A stretch of DNA of 64,000 bases from Kiritimatiellia bacterium (GCA_017403825.1 JAFRDO010000083.1:113690-177689); one strand, 5' to 3'; counted from the first letter of the stretch, positions 49,786-58,955 are shown. Notes: a model not told the origin generated them from the letters alone. Program-made: numbers and translations.

Positions 49786-52700
49786 TCATTTGTGCCATGG
49801 CAAGTCTTCTCGTTGCCGTAAGTGCTTTGCAGGCGGCGGAATGGAACTTCGCCGGAGGAATGCCCAAGGATTGCTCCTCGCGTCGCTTCACGCGTCTTGT
49901 TCCGGGCGAGGGTCTTGCTCCTGCGCAGATCGCAGACAGGAACTGTTCGCCGGCAGGCGTGACGGTTGCAGGTTTTGTTATGCCCGATACGTTCGAGTTC
50001 GAGGCCGAGTTCGTTCCATATGTCGACTGGACGAATTCCGCAGACCGAGCGGCGGCAGCCGCTGTGCCGCGGCAGCACATGCTGTGGGACACTATGGGCG
50101 TAAACTACCGGCCCAAAAGGAAAGACAAGGGCCTTCAAATTCTCTTTGACGAAAGGGACGGGTTCTGGAAGCCTGTGATATATGCAGGGTTCGGCGATGA
50201 CACTTGCAGCCTCTCTGGTCCGCAGTTCAAACCGAAGAAGGGTGAGACGGTGCGGTTCTCGGTGCGCTACGGTTCGTTTGGCCGTGTAGAGTGGACCGTC
50301 AACGGCGAAAGCAAGAAAAGCCAGATGGAGAGATATGAGCCGATAGTTTCCAATCCGGGCGTCAGGCCGGTAATCGGAGATCGGCTTTTGTCCTGCTATG
50401 TGCCGTTTAACGGAATCATACGTAAGGTTGCAATCAGACCGTTGCAAGCCGAGCCGATCGCGGTGCGTCCGACAGGAAGGCAGGCGTTCGAGCGCGGAGA
50501 GGAGAACGCGATGCTTTGCATGAACGTAATCTGCGGCGCGACTGCCGGAGCAAAAAACGTTCAGGTTGTCGTTGAGCAGCGAGACCCCGCGACGGGTCGC
50601 ACGTTCGGTTCGTCGAGCTTCTTGCTGAACGACGGGAATCTTTCGTTTTCCGTTCCCGTGGAAACGCGGCTCAGGCCGGGGCGCTACGAGATGGTGGCCA
50701 CTGTCGTCGGACGCCTCAAGGACGGGAAGGAAGTGCGTGCGAAAGAATCGGTGGGAATCATTATCGGGCCGACGTTCGCCGACAGGATGCCTGTGGTGAT
50801 GTGGGGCGGTGGTTCCGACAAGGACGTGCGCGACTTCGGCTTCACCCACGTGCTGCGCTACGACAGCTTCTCGACTACGAACATCACTCCGCTCCGCGCC
50901 CAGGGATTTGTCGGCATGTACGATCAGGCTTTGTCCGAGGGCCTGAGGGCCATGCATAGCGTCTCCGTTCGGTATCCGGCGGACGGCGAAGACCGCAAGC
51001 GGTTCTATCGCCAGTTGCGCGATGGGAAAGAGCCGACAAATCCGCGCGAGATCGAGCAGCCGGAGGTGTCGAACCCGGAACTGGTCAAGTACGCCCGCCG
51101 GATCGTCGCCGCCGAGAACGAGGCTGTCGGATACCATCCGGCGTTCGCCGGCGTCCTGCCGACGTCGGAGTTGCGCGACATGACGTTCCCGTCGTTCAAT
51201 ACCGAGCATCTTAGGTACAAGGCCGAGACCGGACGCGACGTGCCGCCGGAAGTACGCTTGAAAACAGCGAGCTTCAGCTTGGCGCAAAATCGTTTTCCCG
51301 ACGGAGTGGTGCCGACGGACGACCCGCTCTACGCATACTACAAATGGTTCTGGGGCGGCGGCGACGGCTGGCCTGGCTACACTGGCGGAATTGCGGAAGA
51401 GTACCGCAAGGCCGCCGGGCGCTACGGCGACGGGAGCGACATGCAGCGCAAGCGTCCGTTCTTCAGCTTCTGGGACCCCGCCGTGAGGTGCCCGCCGAAA
51501 TGGGGTTCCGGCGGCGACGTAGACGTACTCAACCAATGGGTGTACGCCGTGCCGGAACCGATGAACGTGGCAGGTCCTGCCGAGGAGATCATCACGATGG
51601 CGGCGGGACGTCCGGGACAATTGCCGATGATCATGACGCAGCTCATCTGCTACCGCGTGCAGATGGCACCGACGAACGTGACGGTTTCGCCGCCGCCCGC
51701 ATGGGTGAAGCGCCGTCCGAACGCGTCCTTCCCGACGATTCCCGCAGACTCGCTGCAGGAGGCTGTGTGGTCTATGCTCGCAAAGCCCGTGAAGGGAATC
51801 ATGTTCCACGGCTGGGGCACGATCTTCGAGACGGGTCACGAGACCGGCTACGTCTACACTTCGCCGGAGACCGCGGTGCGCATGAAGAGCCTTCTGCACG
51901 ATACGGTCGCGCCGCTGGGGCCGACCTTGAAGGATCTTGGACGCGACGAACCGGAGGTGGCGGTCTTGGAGAGTTTCGTCACCGCCGCGTTCAGAGGCCC
52001 TGCATCGTGGGGGTGGCTCTCGCCGGCAATCACGTTCCTCCAGCGGGCACGGCTTGATCCACGCGTCGTCTACGAAGAGACGATAATGCGCGACGGCCTT
52101 GGAAAGACGAAGATCCTGTATGCGCCTCAGTGCGTATTCCTGTCCGCACCAGTAGTCGAGCGGATAAGGGTGTTCCAGGAGACGGGCGGCGTGCTTGTTG
52201 CGGACGAGAAGCTGCTTCCGGCGCTCAAGGCAGATGTCACGGTGCCTGTAATCGCGTATAAGAATCCGCCGAAGTCTGACCACACCGAAGACGTGGACGC
52301 CTCCGCCAAGACGTGGGTGAATGCGGCGGCGCGCAAGTTTACGGAAGGAATGAAGACCGAGATGCTGGCGAACGCCGATAACCTTCGCAAGACGCTAGCG
52401 GAACGTTACGCCTACGTGCCCAAGGCGGACAGCTCCAGTCCGGAGATCGTCGTCTATTCGCGGTCGTGGCGCAACACGCCGTATCTCTTTGCAATCAACG
52501 ACAAGCGCACGTTCGGCGACTATGTCGGGCAATGGGGGCTGACGATGGAGAAGGGCCTTCCGTTCGAAGGCAACGTGACCATTGACGACCGCAATGGAAA
52601 GTTGCATGCCGCATACGAGCTTTCACGCGGCAGTGAGGTGAAGTTCAGCCGAACGACGGACGGACGCATTGAAGTGCCTCTTTCCTTCGAAACTAATGAT

Positions 52701-53087
52701 GGACGACTTCTGATGTTCCTCGAGCGAAAGATAGCATCGGTGAATGTGGAGGTCGCGCCGGCTTGTCGCGAGCACTGGTGGTCGGTCCGAAAGACGCCAT
52801 GCATAGCTCCCGGAGACAACATTTCCGTAAAGATGACCGTATGCGACGATACGGGGCGGCCAGTGCCTGCGCGGCTCCCGGTCGAGATTCGTGTGTTCGA
52901 CGCGGCCGGCGCGGAGCTTGACGGTGCGGGCTTCGCCTGTGCGGAGGACGGCGTCTGCACGCTGACTGTCCGCACGAACGTGAACGACGCGCCGGGCGAC
53001 TATCGTGTAGTCTGCAGGGACAGGGCCTCCGGCATAGTACAAGAAATGTCCGTAAGACGCTTGACAAAAAACGAAACCAAGGAGTAG
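49782..53087 (+). CDS. Secreted 1101-residue protein: lectin-like N-terminus with glycosidase-like centre
   Basis: The ATG at 49782 follows AGGAGGA and opens a signal peptide (AMASLLVAVSALQAAEW). Residues about 20-220 are beta-rich and resemble a concanavalin-like (LamG-type) domain, ending YVPFNGIIRKVAIRPL. A beta-sandwich spans about 230-330. The centre, starting PVVMWGGGSDKDVRDFGFTHVLRYD, reads like a TIM barrel with WFWGGGDGWPGYTGG and MFHGWGTIFETG. A Rossmann-like part follows (EVAVLESFVTAAF, KILYAPQCVFLSAPVVERIRVFQETGGVLVADEKLLP), much like the trimerisation domain of GH42 beta-galactosidases. C-terminal beta domains close it. I infer a large glycoside hydrolase or its inactive relative. 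Confidence 0.65.
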   Translation: MIICAMASLLVAVSALQAAEWNFAGGMPKDCSSRRFTRLVPGEGLAPAQIADRNCSPAGVTVAGFVMPDTFEFEAEFVPYVDWTNSADRAAAAAVPRQHMLWDTMGVNYRPKRKDKGLQILFDERDGFWKPVIYAGFGDDTCSLSGPQFKPKKGETVRFSVRYGSFGRVEWTVNGESKKSQMERYEPIVSNPGVRPVIGDRLLSCYVPFNGIIRKVAIRPLQAEPIAVRPTGRQAFERGEENAMLCMNVICGATAGAKNVQVVVEQRDPATGRTFGSSSFLLNDGNLSFSVPVETRLRPGRYEMVATVVGRLKDGKEVRAKESVGIIIGPTFADRMPVVMWGGGSDKDVRDFGFTHVLRYDSFSTTNITPLRAQGFVGMYDQALSEGLRAMHSVSVRYPADGEDRKRFYRQLRDGKEPTNPREIEQPEVSNPELVKYARRIVAAENEAVGYHPAFAGVLPTSELRDMTFPSFNTEHLRYKAETGRDVPPEVRLKTASFSLAQNRFPDGVVPTDDPLYAYYKWFWGGGDGWPGYTGGIAEEYRKAAGRYGDGSDMQRKRPFFSFWDPAVRCPPKWGSGGDVDVLNQWVYAVPEPMNVAGPAEEIITMAAGRPGQLPMIMTQLICYRVQMAPTNVTVSPPPAWVKRRPNASFPTIPADSLQEAVWSMLAKPVKGIMFHGWGTIFETGHETGYVYTSPETAVRMKSLLHDTVAPLGPTLKDLGRDEPEVAVLESFVTAAFRGPASWGWLSPAITFLQRARLDPRVVYEETIMRDGLGKTKILYAPQCVFLSAPVVERIRVFQETGGVLVADEKLLPALKADVTVPVIAYKNPPKSDHTEDVDASAKTWVNAAARKFTEGMKTEMLANADNLRKTLAERYAYVPKADSSSPEIVVYSRSWRNTPYLFAINDKRTFGDYVGQWGLTMEKGLPFEGNVTIDDRNGKLHAAYELSRGSEVKFSRTTDGRIEVPLSFETNDGRLLMFLERKIASVNVEVAPACREHWWSVRKTPCIAPGDNISVKMTVCDDTGRPVPARLPVEIRVFDAAGAELDGAGFACAEDGVCTLTVRTNVNDAPGDYRVVCRDRASGIVQEMSVRRLTKNETKE

Positions 53088-53090
53088 ACC

Positions 53091-55754
53091 ATGAGAAAAG
53101 TCAATTGCATTGCGCGCGGCATCGTCTGCGGCTGCACGGCGTTTGTCGCCGTCAGCTTGCTGGCGCGCACTACGTACGTGTGGAATCCAAACGGAAGCGG
53201 CGGGTGGCAGTCGTCCAGCCAGTACGTAGGTGCCGGAGGCGCGGTGCCGACGGCACATGACGTCGTGCAGGTTCCGGAGAACGCGACTGTAACTGTCGGC
53301 ACCGACGCAGACGCTGCATTCGTCAATACGCTCGACGGCGTTGAACTGACTGCGGCGTCCTCGACGTTCATCTTCAACCAGCCGTCTGACATACAGTGGC
53401 AGTGCGCCATCTTCGGACAAGGTGCGATCATCAAGCGCACGGCGGCGACGGTGGAGCTGATGGACAACACACAGACGGATCTTAACGAGCAGTTCGATCA
53501 CGGATATTCCGCCTATTGCGCATGGAACGGCCTGTTTGTCGAGAACGGAACGCTAAAGCTGCCGCAGGATGCGTCAGCAACCTATTCGTTCGGCCCAGTC
53601 ACGATGTCTGAAGATGCAACGTTGTTCCTCATGCCAAGCAGCAGAACCCAGATGGAGTCGCTTAATGGCTACGGCACTGTAACCAATACGGCTTCCACCG
53701 GAAACGGAGCGGAACTCCAGGTCGGCTACATGGGATTTGCCGGGCAGACGGTCAGCCATTTCTACGGCGAGCTTATGGGCGGCATCAAATGGTATTCGAC
53801 AGGCACGGTCTATCTCCACGGCACGAACAGCCTTTTTGCCGGATGGACGTTCATGCACTGGGGACGCTATTCGGAAGGCGATGCCAAGCACGGGCATCTC
53901 TACCTGACGAAGTTTGGCCGTATTGGCGCCAGATCCTCAATCGGCGCGAATTTCAGAGCGGCAATCGAGTCGCGCATCGGAGGTTCCTTTCATTACCTTG
54001 GCGATGGCGAAGACACGACCAAGGCTTTCTCATGGACTCCCTATAGCGGGGCCGCAACGCCAATCATGGATGCCGGTGCGACGGGTGGAGTCACGTTTTC
54101 AGGTGCGTGGTCGCATGTAAACACAACAACCGAAGCCATGGGGTGCCTGCGACTGACTGGTAGCAACACCGTTCCATGCGTCGTCACGGGCAAGGTTTCC
54201 ACGCCGTCCGATGTGACGACCTATTTCACAAAAGAAGGTTCCGGCACATGGCGTTTCGCCAACGACGCTAACGAACAGAAAGGCGCGATGGCAATCAAGG
54301 AAGGCACGTTCCAGTTCACGTCGATTGCCGAGGCGGGTTCGCCTTGTGCGCTTGGCCTTTCCACGCTTTTGCACGAGCCGTACATAGGTTCGCGCAACGA
54401 TTCCCGTGCGGTGAACTATGCGTTTCTTCTTGGCGGCAACGGCACGTTCCCGACGTTTGAGTACATGGGCGGCACGGCATCCGCCTGCTCCACGCGTCCT
54501 CTGGCGCTCACAGGGACTGGCGGCAGGCTGGTTTCTTCCGGTGCAGGTTCGGAACTCAGGTTTGCTGGCATTTCTGCGTTCGATGCAGGGGAGAAGACGC
54601 TTGTCTTAGGCGGCGACTCCACTGGTTACAACATGGTTTCGAACATCACCTCCGGCAGCGCTTCCGTTGCCGTGGCAAAGGAAGGGTCCGGACGTTGGAT
54701 TGTGAGCGGCGCAAATACGCTCTCCGGCAAGCTGGAGGTGCGCGGGGGCACGCTTGAACTCTGGGATCGCTACGCAGGCGAATCGTATACATGGTACCGG
54801 CTCGTCATTAAGAATACCCGAGCCGGAGGCAACGGTTATTCATACATTCCAGAGTTTGCACTTTATGATGCGAACGGAATGAACCGAGCGGCATCACTCA
54901 AACCTCATGAACCAGACGGCATGACCGTAACCGCCACCGTTGAATATCAGCCAATCGCAATCTCAGAGCTTGCGGCAGGCGAATCGTTCTTCTACAGCGC
55001 GACCGGTAACAATGTTTATCATTATACGTCATATAACAACGAGGGACTTGATAAGCTTTTCGACGGCAAGGCAAACGCTTGGCGCATGTGTGCCACTCCG
55101 TACAATGGAGGCCAGCCGAACGGAACGTCTGGACGGTACATCTATGTCGTGATGCGCCTCCCCGACGACACGCCGCCGATTCTGCGTTACGACATCAACA
55201 TTGGGACGAAATCGGACGCGATTTCCATGATAGGCGTAGAAGCTAGCAAGGACGGAAGCACTTGGATCGATCTTACTGGTGACGTTTCCACTCCCCAATC
55301 GTCCGATTGGCTTTCGGGCGACGAGTTCGTAGCGGGGCATCCGCTCCGTCCCGGCGCCGGGCTTGCGCTAAACGTTCCCGCTGCGCCAGACGCCAATGGC
55401 GCGGCGATGCTGGACAACGTCACGTCGGTTCAGGTCGCGACTGGCGCGACGCTTGCCGTCAAGGGCGTAGCCAAGACGATCAGCGGCCTGACGGTCGACT
55501 GTTCTACGGGCGTGGGAACTCTGACGGGCATTGACTTTGCGGCGAACGGTACGCTAAATCTCGTCAACGTTCCTGACGACGTGACGGACTTTACGGTTCC
55601 GGCAGGTCTTGGCGATGTTTCTGCGGAGAGCCTGGCGAACCTCAATGCCTATTCGGTGACGCTGAACGGAAACAGGTCGTCGCGCTGGGACGTGGAAGTT
55701 ACAGCCGACTGCATCCGCGCATCAAAGCGCGGCATGAGCCTGATAGTCCGCTGA
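53091..55754 (+). CDS. Large secreted protein P4 with shared C-terminal tail
   Basis: AAGGAG precedes the ATG 3 bases after the upstream gene. The 887-residue protein has a signal peptide (GIVCGCTAFVAVSLLA) followed by TTYVWNPNGSGGWQSSSQYV, the start often seen in autotransporter-strand-repeat proteins. Repetitive beta sequence follows, such as GTVTNTASTGNGAELQVGYM, VTGKVSTPSDVTTYFTKEGSG and ANTLSGKLEVRGGTLELWD. From about residue 560 a discoidin-like domain is visible (YTWYRLVIKNTRAGGNGYSYIPEFALYDANG, ISMIGVEASKDGSTWIDLTG). The last residues, KRGMSLIVR, fit the tail of P1-P3, although the upstream RFGT...GLT element is not clear here. A structural or adhesive surface role is inferred. Confidence 0.8.
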   Translation: MRKVNCIARGIVCGCTAFVAVSLLARTTYVWNPNGSGGWQSSSQYVGAGGAVPTAHDVVQVPENATVTVGTDADAAFVNTLDGVELTAASSTFIFNQPSDIQWQCAIFGQGAIIKRTAATVELMDNTQTDLNEQFDHGYSAYCAWNGLFVENGTLKLPQDASATYSFGPVTMSEDATLFLMPSSRTQMESLNGYGTVTNTASTGNGAELQVGYMGFAGQTVSHFYGELMGGIKWYSTGTVYLHGTNSLFAGWTFMHWGRYSEGDAKHGHLYLTKFGRIGARSSIGANFRAAIESRIGGSFHYLGDGEDTTKAFSWTPYSGAATPIMDAGATGGVTFSGAWSHVNTTTEAMGCLRLTGSNTVPCVVTGKVSTPSDVTTYFTKEGSGTWRFANDANEQKGAMAIKEGTFQFTSIAEAGSPCALGLSTLLHEPYIGSRNDSRAVNYAFLLGGNGTFPTFEYMGGTASACSTRPLALTGTGGRLVSSGAGSELRFAGISAFDAGEKTLVLGGDSTGYNMVSNITSGSASVAVAKEGSGRWIVSGANTLSGKLEVRGGTLELWDRYAGESYTWYRLVIKNTRAGGNGYSYIPEFALYDANGMNRAASLKPHEPDGMTVTATVEYQPIAISELAAGESFFYSATGNNVYHYTSYNNEGLDKLFDGKANAWRMCATPYNGGQPNGTSGRYIYVVMRLPDDTPPILRYDINIGTKSDAISMIGVEASKDGSTWIDLTGDVSTPQSSDWLSGDEFVAGHPLRPGAGLALNVPAAPDANGAAMLDNVTSVQVATGATLAVKGVAKTISGLTVDCSTGVGTLTGIDFAANGTLNLVNVPDDVTDFTVPAGLGDVSAESLANLNAYSVTLNGNRSSRWDVEVTADCIRASKRGMSLIVR

Positions 55755-55770
55755 TGCGCAGGCTAGTCCG

Positions 55771-57582
55771 TTAGTTCTTCTGCGCTTCCGCGACTTCGCT
55801 GCCGGTGCCGCGGATCTTGATGTGGAGTTCGCGCAGCTGCTGCTCGGTCACGTAGTTCGGCGCGCCCATCAGGAGGTCCTGCGCCTTCTGGTTCATCGGG
55901 AAGGCAATCACTTCGCGGATGTTGGGCGTGTCGGTGAGCAGCATCACCATGCGGTCGACGCCGGGAGCGATGCCGCCGTGCGGCGGAGCCCCGAACTGGA
56001 ACGCGCGATGCAGAGCGCCGAACTTCTTCTCCACGTCGTCCTTCGTGTAGCCGGCTATCTCGAACGCCTTGTACATGACCTCGACCTGGTGGTTGCGGAT
56101 CGCGCCGGACGAAAGCTCGATGCCGTTGCAGACGACGTCGTACTGGTACGCCTCGATCGTCAGCGGATCCTTCGTGGTCAGCGCCTCCAGCCCGCCCTGC
56201 GGCATGGAGAACGGGTTGTGCGAGAAGATGATCTTGCCGGTCTCCGGGTCGCGCTCGAAGAACGGGAAGTCGACGATCCAGCAGAACTTGTAGCATTTCT
56301 TCTCGCGGACGTCGTTCGTCATGTGGTCGGCGATGTCGGTGCGCACGAGCCCTGAAAGCCTGTGGCACTCGTCCGTTGGCGCGGCCATGAAGAAGAGCGC
56401 ATCGCCCGGCTCCATGCCGGAAAGCTTCTTCATCTCTTCGAGCTGCTCCGCCGAGAGGAACTTCGCGATCGGGCCCTTGAGTTCGCCTTCCTTGGTCCAG
56501 CTGATGTAGCCGAGGCCCTTGCCGCCGTTCTCCTTGACGAACGCCTCGCGCTTGTCGAACCACGTGCGCGTCTCGACGCCGACGATGCCTTTGACGAGAA
56601 GACCCTTGACGAGCCCTCCGTTAGCGACGCAGGCGGCGAACGCCTTGAAGTCGGCTTTCGCGAAGAAGTCCGACATGTCTATCCACTTTAGCGGATTGCG
56701 GAGGTCCGGCTTGTCGGTTCCGTAGGTCATCATCGCATCGCGGTACTTGATGCGCGGCCACGGCGCGGCGTTGCATTCCCAGTCGGAGAACTTCTTGAAC
56801 GTCGCCGAGACCACGTCCTCGACGACGGCGAATATCTCGTCCTGCGTGACATACGACATCTCGATGTCCAGCTGGTAGAACTCGCCTGGCGAGCGGTCGG
56901 CGCGGGCGGCTTCGTCGCGGAAGCAAGGCGCGATCTGGAAGTACTTGTCGAAGCCCGAGACCATCAGCAGCTGCTTGAACATCTGCGGCGCCTGCGGAAG
57001 GGCGTAGAACATTCCGCGGTGGATCCGGCTCGGCACCAGGTAGTCGCGCGCGCCTTCGGGTGAGGATGCCGTCAGGATCGGCGTCTGGAACTCGTTGAAG
57101 CCTTTCTCCCACATCTTTTCGCGCAGGAAGCGGATCACCTGCGAGCGGAGGATGATGTTGTTGTGCAGCTTTTCGCGGCGCAGATCGAGGAAGCGGTACT
57201 GGAGCCTCACGTCCTCGCTTTCGTCCGCCTTTTCGTCCGGAATGTAGATTGGCGTCACCTTTGAGGCGGATTCCATCGTCAGCTCGTTGGCCTCTATCTC
57301 GATTTCGCCGGTCGGCAGTTCTGGGTTGATGGTGTCTGGCGTCCTCAGCTTCACTTCGCCGGTCACGGTGATCACGCTTTCGAGGTGGGCCTTCTCGACC
57401 AGGCCGAAGAAGCTGCGAGACGGGTGAACGACTATCTGGGTGAGGCCGTAGTGGTCGCGGAGGTCCACGAAGAGGATGCCGCCGTGGTCGCGCAGGCGGA
57501 ACATCCAGCCTGACAGGCGGACGGTCTTGCCCGCGTCGGAGGCGCGGAGCTCGTTGCATGTGTGCGTGCGATAGGGATGCAT
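55771..57582 (-). CDS. aspS: Aspartyl-tRNA synthetase
   Basis: This 603-residue class IIb synthetase charges tRNA(Asp), and possibly tRNA(Asn), with aspartate. The N-terminal OB fold ([26 protein letters not shown]) reads the anticodon. Then come [14 protein letters not shown], the motif 2 region [24 protein letters not shown], the bacterial-type GAD insertion domain, and motif 3 [15 protein letters not shown]. Length is that of bacterial AspRS. The gene is alone on the minus strand with its own promoter (TATAAT at 57609-57614) and AGGAG site. The extreme C-terminus [16 protein letters not shown] is copied at 48471-48526. Confidence 0.96.
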   Translation of the reverse strand: MHPYRTHTCNELRASDAGKTVRLSGWMFRLRDHGGILFVDLRDHYGLTQIVVHPSRSFFGLVEKAHLESVITVTGEVKLRTPDTINPELPTGEIEIEANELTMESASKVTPIYIPDEKADESEDVRLQYRFLDLRREKLHNNIILRSQVIRFLREKMWEKGFNEFQTPILTASSPEGARDYLVPSRIHRGMFYALPQAPQMFKQLLMVSGFDKYFQIAPCFRDEAARADRSPGEFYQLDIEMSYVTQDEIFAVVEDVVSATFKKFSDWECNAAPWPRIKYRDAMMTYGTDKPDLRNPLKWIDMSDFFAKADFKAFAACVANGGLVKGLLVKGIVGVETRTWFDKREAFVKENGGKGLGYISWTKEGELKGPIAKFLSAEQLEEMKKLSGMEPGDALFFMAAPTDECHRLSGLVRTDIADHMTNDVREKKCYKFCWIVDFPFFERDPETGKIIFSHNPFSMPQGGLEALTTKDPLTIEAYQYDVVCNGIELSSGAIRNHQVEVMYKAFEIAGYTKDDVEKKFGALHRAFQFGAPPHGGIAPGVDRMVMLLTDTPNIREVIAFPMNQKAQDLLMGAPNYVTEQQLRELHIKIRGTGSEVAEAQKN

Positions 57583-57608
57583 TGTCTTTCTCCTGAAAAT
57601 TTCCGCAC

Positions 57609-57614
57609 ATTATA
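57609..57614 (-). promoter_or_regulatory. Extended -10 promoter of aspS
   Basis: On the minus strand TATAAT preceded by TGG, 26 bases before the ATG at 57582, with a CAGGAGAAA ribosome site in the leader. Confidence 0.7.
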
Positions 57615-58145
57615 CCACAAACACGGGCGTTTGTGGGGCGGAACGCGAACGCCACGGCTGTCCGTCGGCCGCCGCCGACATGATCTTGACATTGCTCCAT
57701 CGCGGCGGGGCTGCTCGCTCGGTGTCGCGCGCTCCGCGGCCGCGACGCCTTTCGCGCGTAGACAACAAACCTTGTTCAGCCTGCCATGCCTCGGCTCATG
57801 CCACTGGCTGCGGGCAATGTGACTCATACGGCTGCGGCGCTACGCGCGTTCACTCGCGACACCCCGTCGCTCCGTCGCCCGTAGCACATGGCGGTATGGG
57901 ATATCATAGCCTTTCTGTGCATGTTGTGGAGCGCGCACCCCTTGGATGGACGCGGAGAGGCGGTGTCGCACTAGAGCACTTTCGCGGGTCCGATGGAATT
58001 TTGACCCCCGTGCGCACAGGCGAGCGCTTAGCGCGAGCGTCAAAATTCTGTCGGGGGCGCCCGCGAAATGCGGTTCGGGCGAGCACCGCCTCGCAGCGTC
58101 CCGCCCAAGGGCGCAGTTGCGCGATTCGCGGATGCGTTCATTTGC
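57615..58145. other. Gene-free GC-rich region between aspS and the P-loop ATPase gene
   Basis: About 530 bases without a convincing gene. Open frames here (for example 57680-58150) lack family resemblance, ribosome sites and balanced residue use. The only clear structure is an imperfect inverted repeat at 57981-58067. No tRNA, rRNA or CRISPR pattern is seen. Confidence 0.6.
57981..58067. repeat. Imperfect 87-base inverted repeat
   Basis: Outer arms TTCGCGGG / CCCGCGAA and inner arms GAATTTTGAC / GTCAAAATTC match exactly and are separated by 7- and 11-base internal loops. The loop holds GCGC-TTA-GCGC. It could be a structured RNA, a palindromic mobile element or a bidirectional terminator; no T run supports the last. 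Confidence 0.6.
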
Positions 58146-58151
58146 TATAAT
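58146..58151 (+). promoter_or_regulatory. Extended -10 promoter of the P-loop ATPase gene
   Basis: TATAAT preceded by TGC ends 9 bases before the ATG at 58161, with no ribosome site between. Leaderless or nearly so. Confidence 0.7.
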
Positions 58152-58160
58152 ATACGAATC

Positions 58161-58856
58161 ATGGACATCGCGAAGACACGGGCGATCACGCTCTTTGCCG
58201 GACATTACGGCAGCGGAAAGACGAACGTAGCCATCAACTACGCCCGTTGGCTGCGCCGTGCCGGAGAGGAGATCGCCGTCGCCGACCTTGACATCGTGAA
58301 CCCGTACTTTCGCACGAAAGACTCGGCCAAAGAGCTGGCTGATGAGGGCATTCGCCTCGTGGTTTCGGATTACGCGAACACCAACGTCGACTTTCCGGCA
58401 CTGCCCAAGGAGATATACTCACTCGTAGCGCCCCCGGAGGCCGGGGGCCGTTCCACCCGCGTCGTCATCGACGTGGGTGGCGACGACCGCGGCGCGCTGG
58501 CGCTCGGGCGGTACGTCGACGACATTCGCGCTGGCGGAGATTACGAGATGCTTGCGGTCCTTAACGCGAACAGGCCTCTCACCCGCACTCCGCAGGACGC
58601 GGTGGAAGTCCTCCGCGAGATTGAGTCCGCTTGCCGCCTGCCGTTCACCGGTCTTGTCAACAACACGAACCTCGGTCTTAGAACGACCCCAGAGGATGTC
58701 CTTGAGTCGTTTCCCTATGCTGAAGCGGTCGCCGCCGCGACGGGGCTGCCGATTCGCTTCACCTGCGCCGCCGCGCCAGTCGCCGCCGCATTGGAGGGGA
58801 AGGTGGAGAATCTCTTTACTCTCAACATCCAGCGGCTCTATTACATGACCGGCTAA
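58161..58856 (+). CDS. ParA/MinD-like P-loop ATPase
   Basis: This 231-residue cytoplasmic protein has the deviant Walker-type start TLFAGHYGSGKTNVAINYARWL (GxxGxGKT at about 14-21), then IAVADLDIVNPYFRTKDSAKEL, the switch-like segment RVVIDVGGDDRGALALGRY, and a C-terminal FTGLVNNTNLG that suits nucleotide-base recognition. It matches CobQ/MinD-type ATPases of unknown role that occur as single genes in anaerobes, often near 2-oxoacid oxidoreductase genes, although none is present here. Length is complete. It does not have the partner (ParB, MinE) expected of a partition system. Transcribed from a promoter directly abutting the start codon. Confidence 0.85.
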   Translation: MDIAKTRAITLFAGHYGSGKTNVAINYARWLRRAGEEIAVADLDIVNPYFRTKDSAKELADEGIRLVVSDYANTNVDFPALPKEIYSLVAPPEAGGRSTRVVIDVGGDDRGALALGRYVDDIRAGGDYEMLAVLNANRPLTRTPQDAVEVLREIESACRLPFTGLVNNTNLGLRTTPEDVLESFPYAEAVAAATGLPIRFTCAAAPVAAALEGKVENLFTLNIQRLYYMTG

Positions 58857-58880
58857 GTCTCCAAAGTGCAGACGACGGTA

Positions 58881-58908
58881 TTGACAGGCTGGGGGAAATC
58901 GGTATAAT
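58881..58908 (+). promoter_or_regulatory. Canonical -35/-10 promoter of the LRR/InlB-repeat protein gene
   Basis: TTGACA (58881-58886), 16 bases, TATAAT (58903-58908). This is the only candidate here with a consensus -35 and without the extended TG. A 47-base leader with AAAGGAAG leads to the ATG at 58956. Confidence 0.8.
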
Positions 58909-58955
58909 TTGTCAACGACAACTTGTAAAAAGTTCAGACGAAAGGAAGCCAAGCA

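Noticed and set aside
49653..52283. 876-codon minus-strand open frame
   Set aside because: Lies wholly opposite the well-supported secreted protein and regulator, is rich in Arg/His/Leu as expected for the antisense of GC-rich coding DNA, and shows no family motif.
57680..58150. 156-codon + strand frame in the aspS upstream gap, with several Cys
   Set aside because: No ribosome site, biased Arg/Ser/His composition and no resemblance to a family; it also runs over the inverted repeat and the next promoter.
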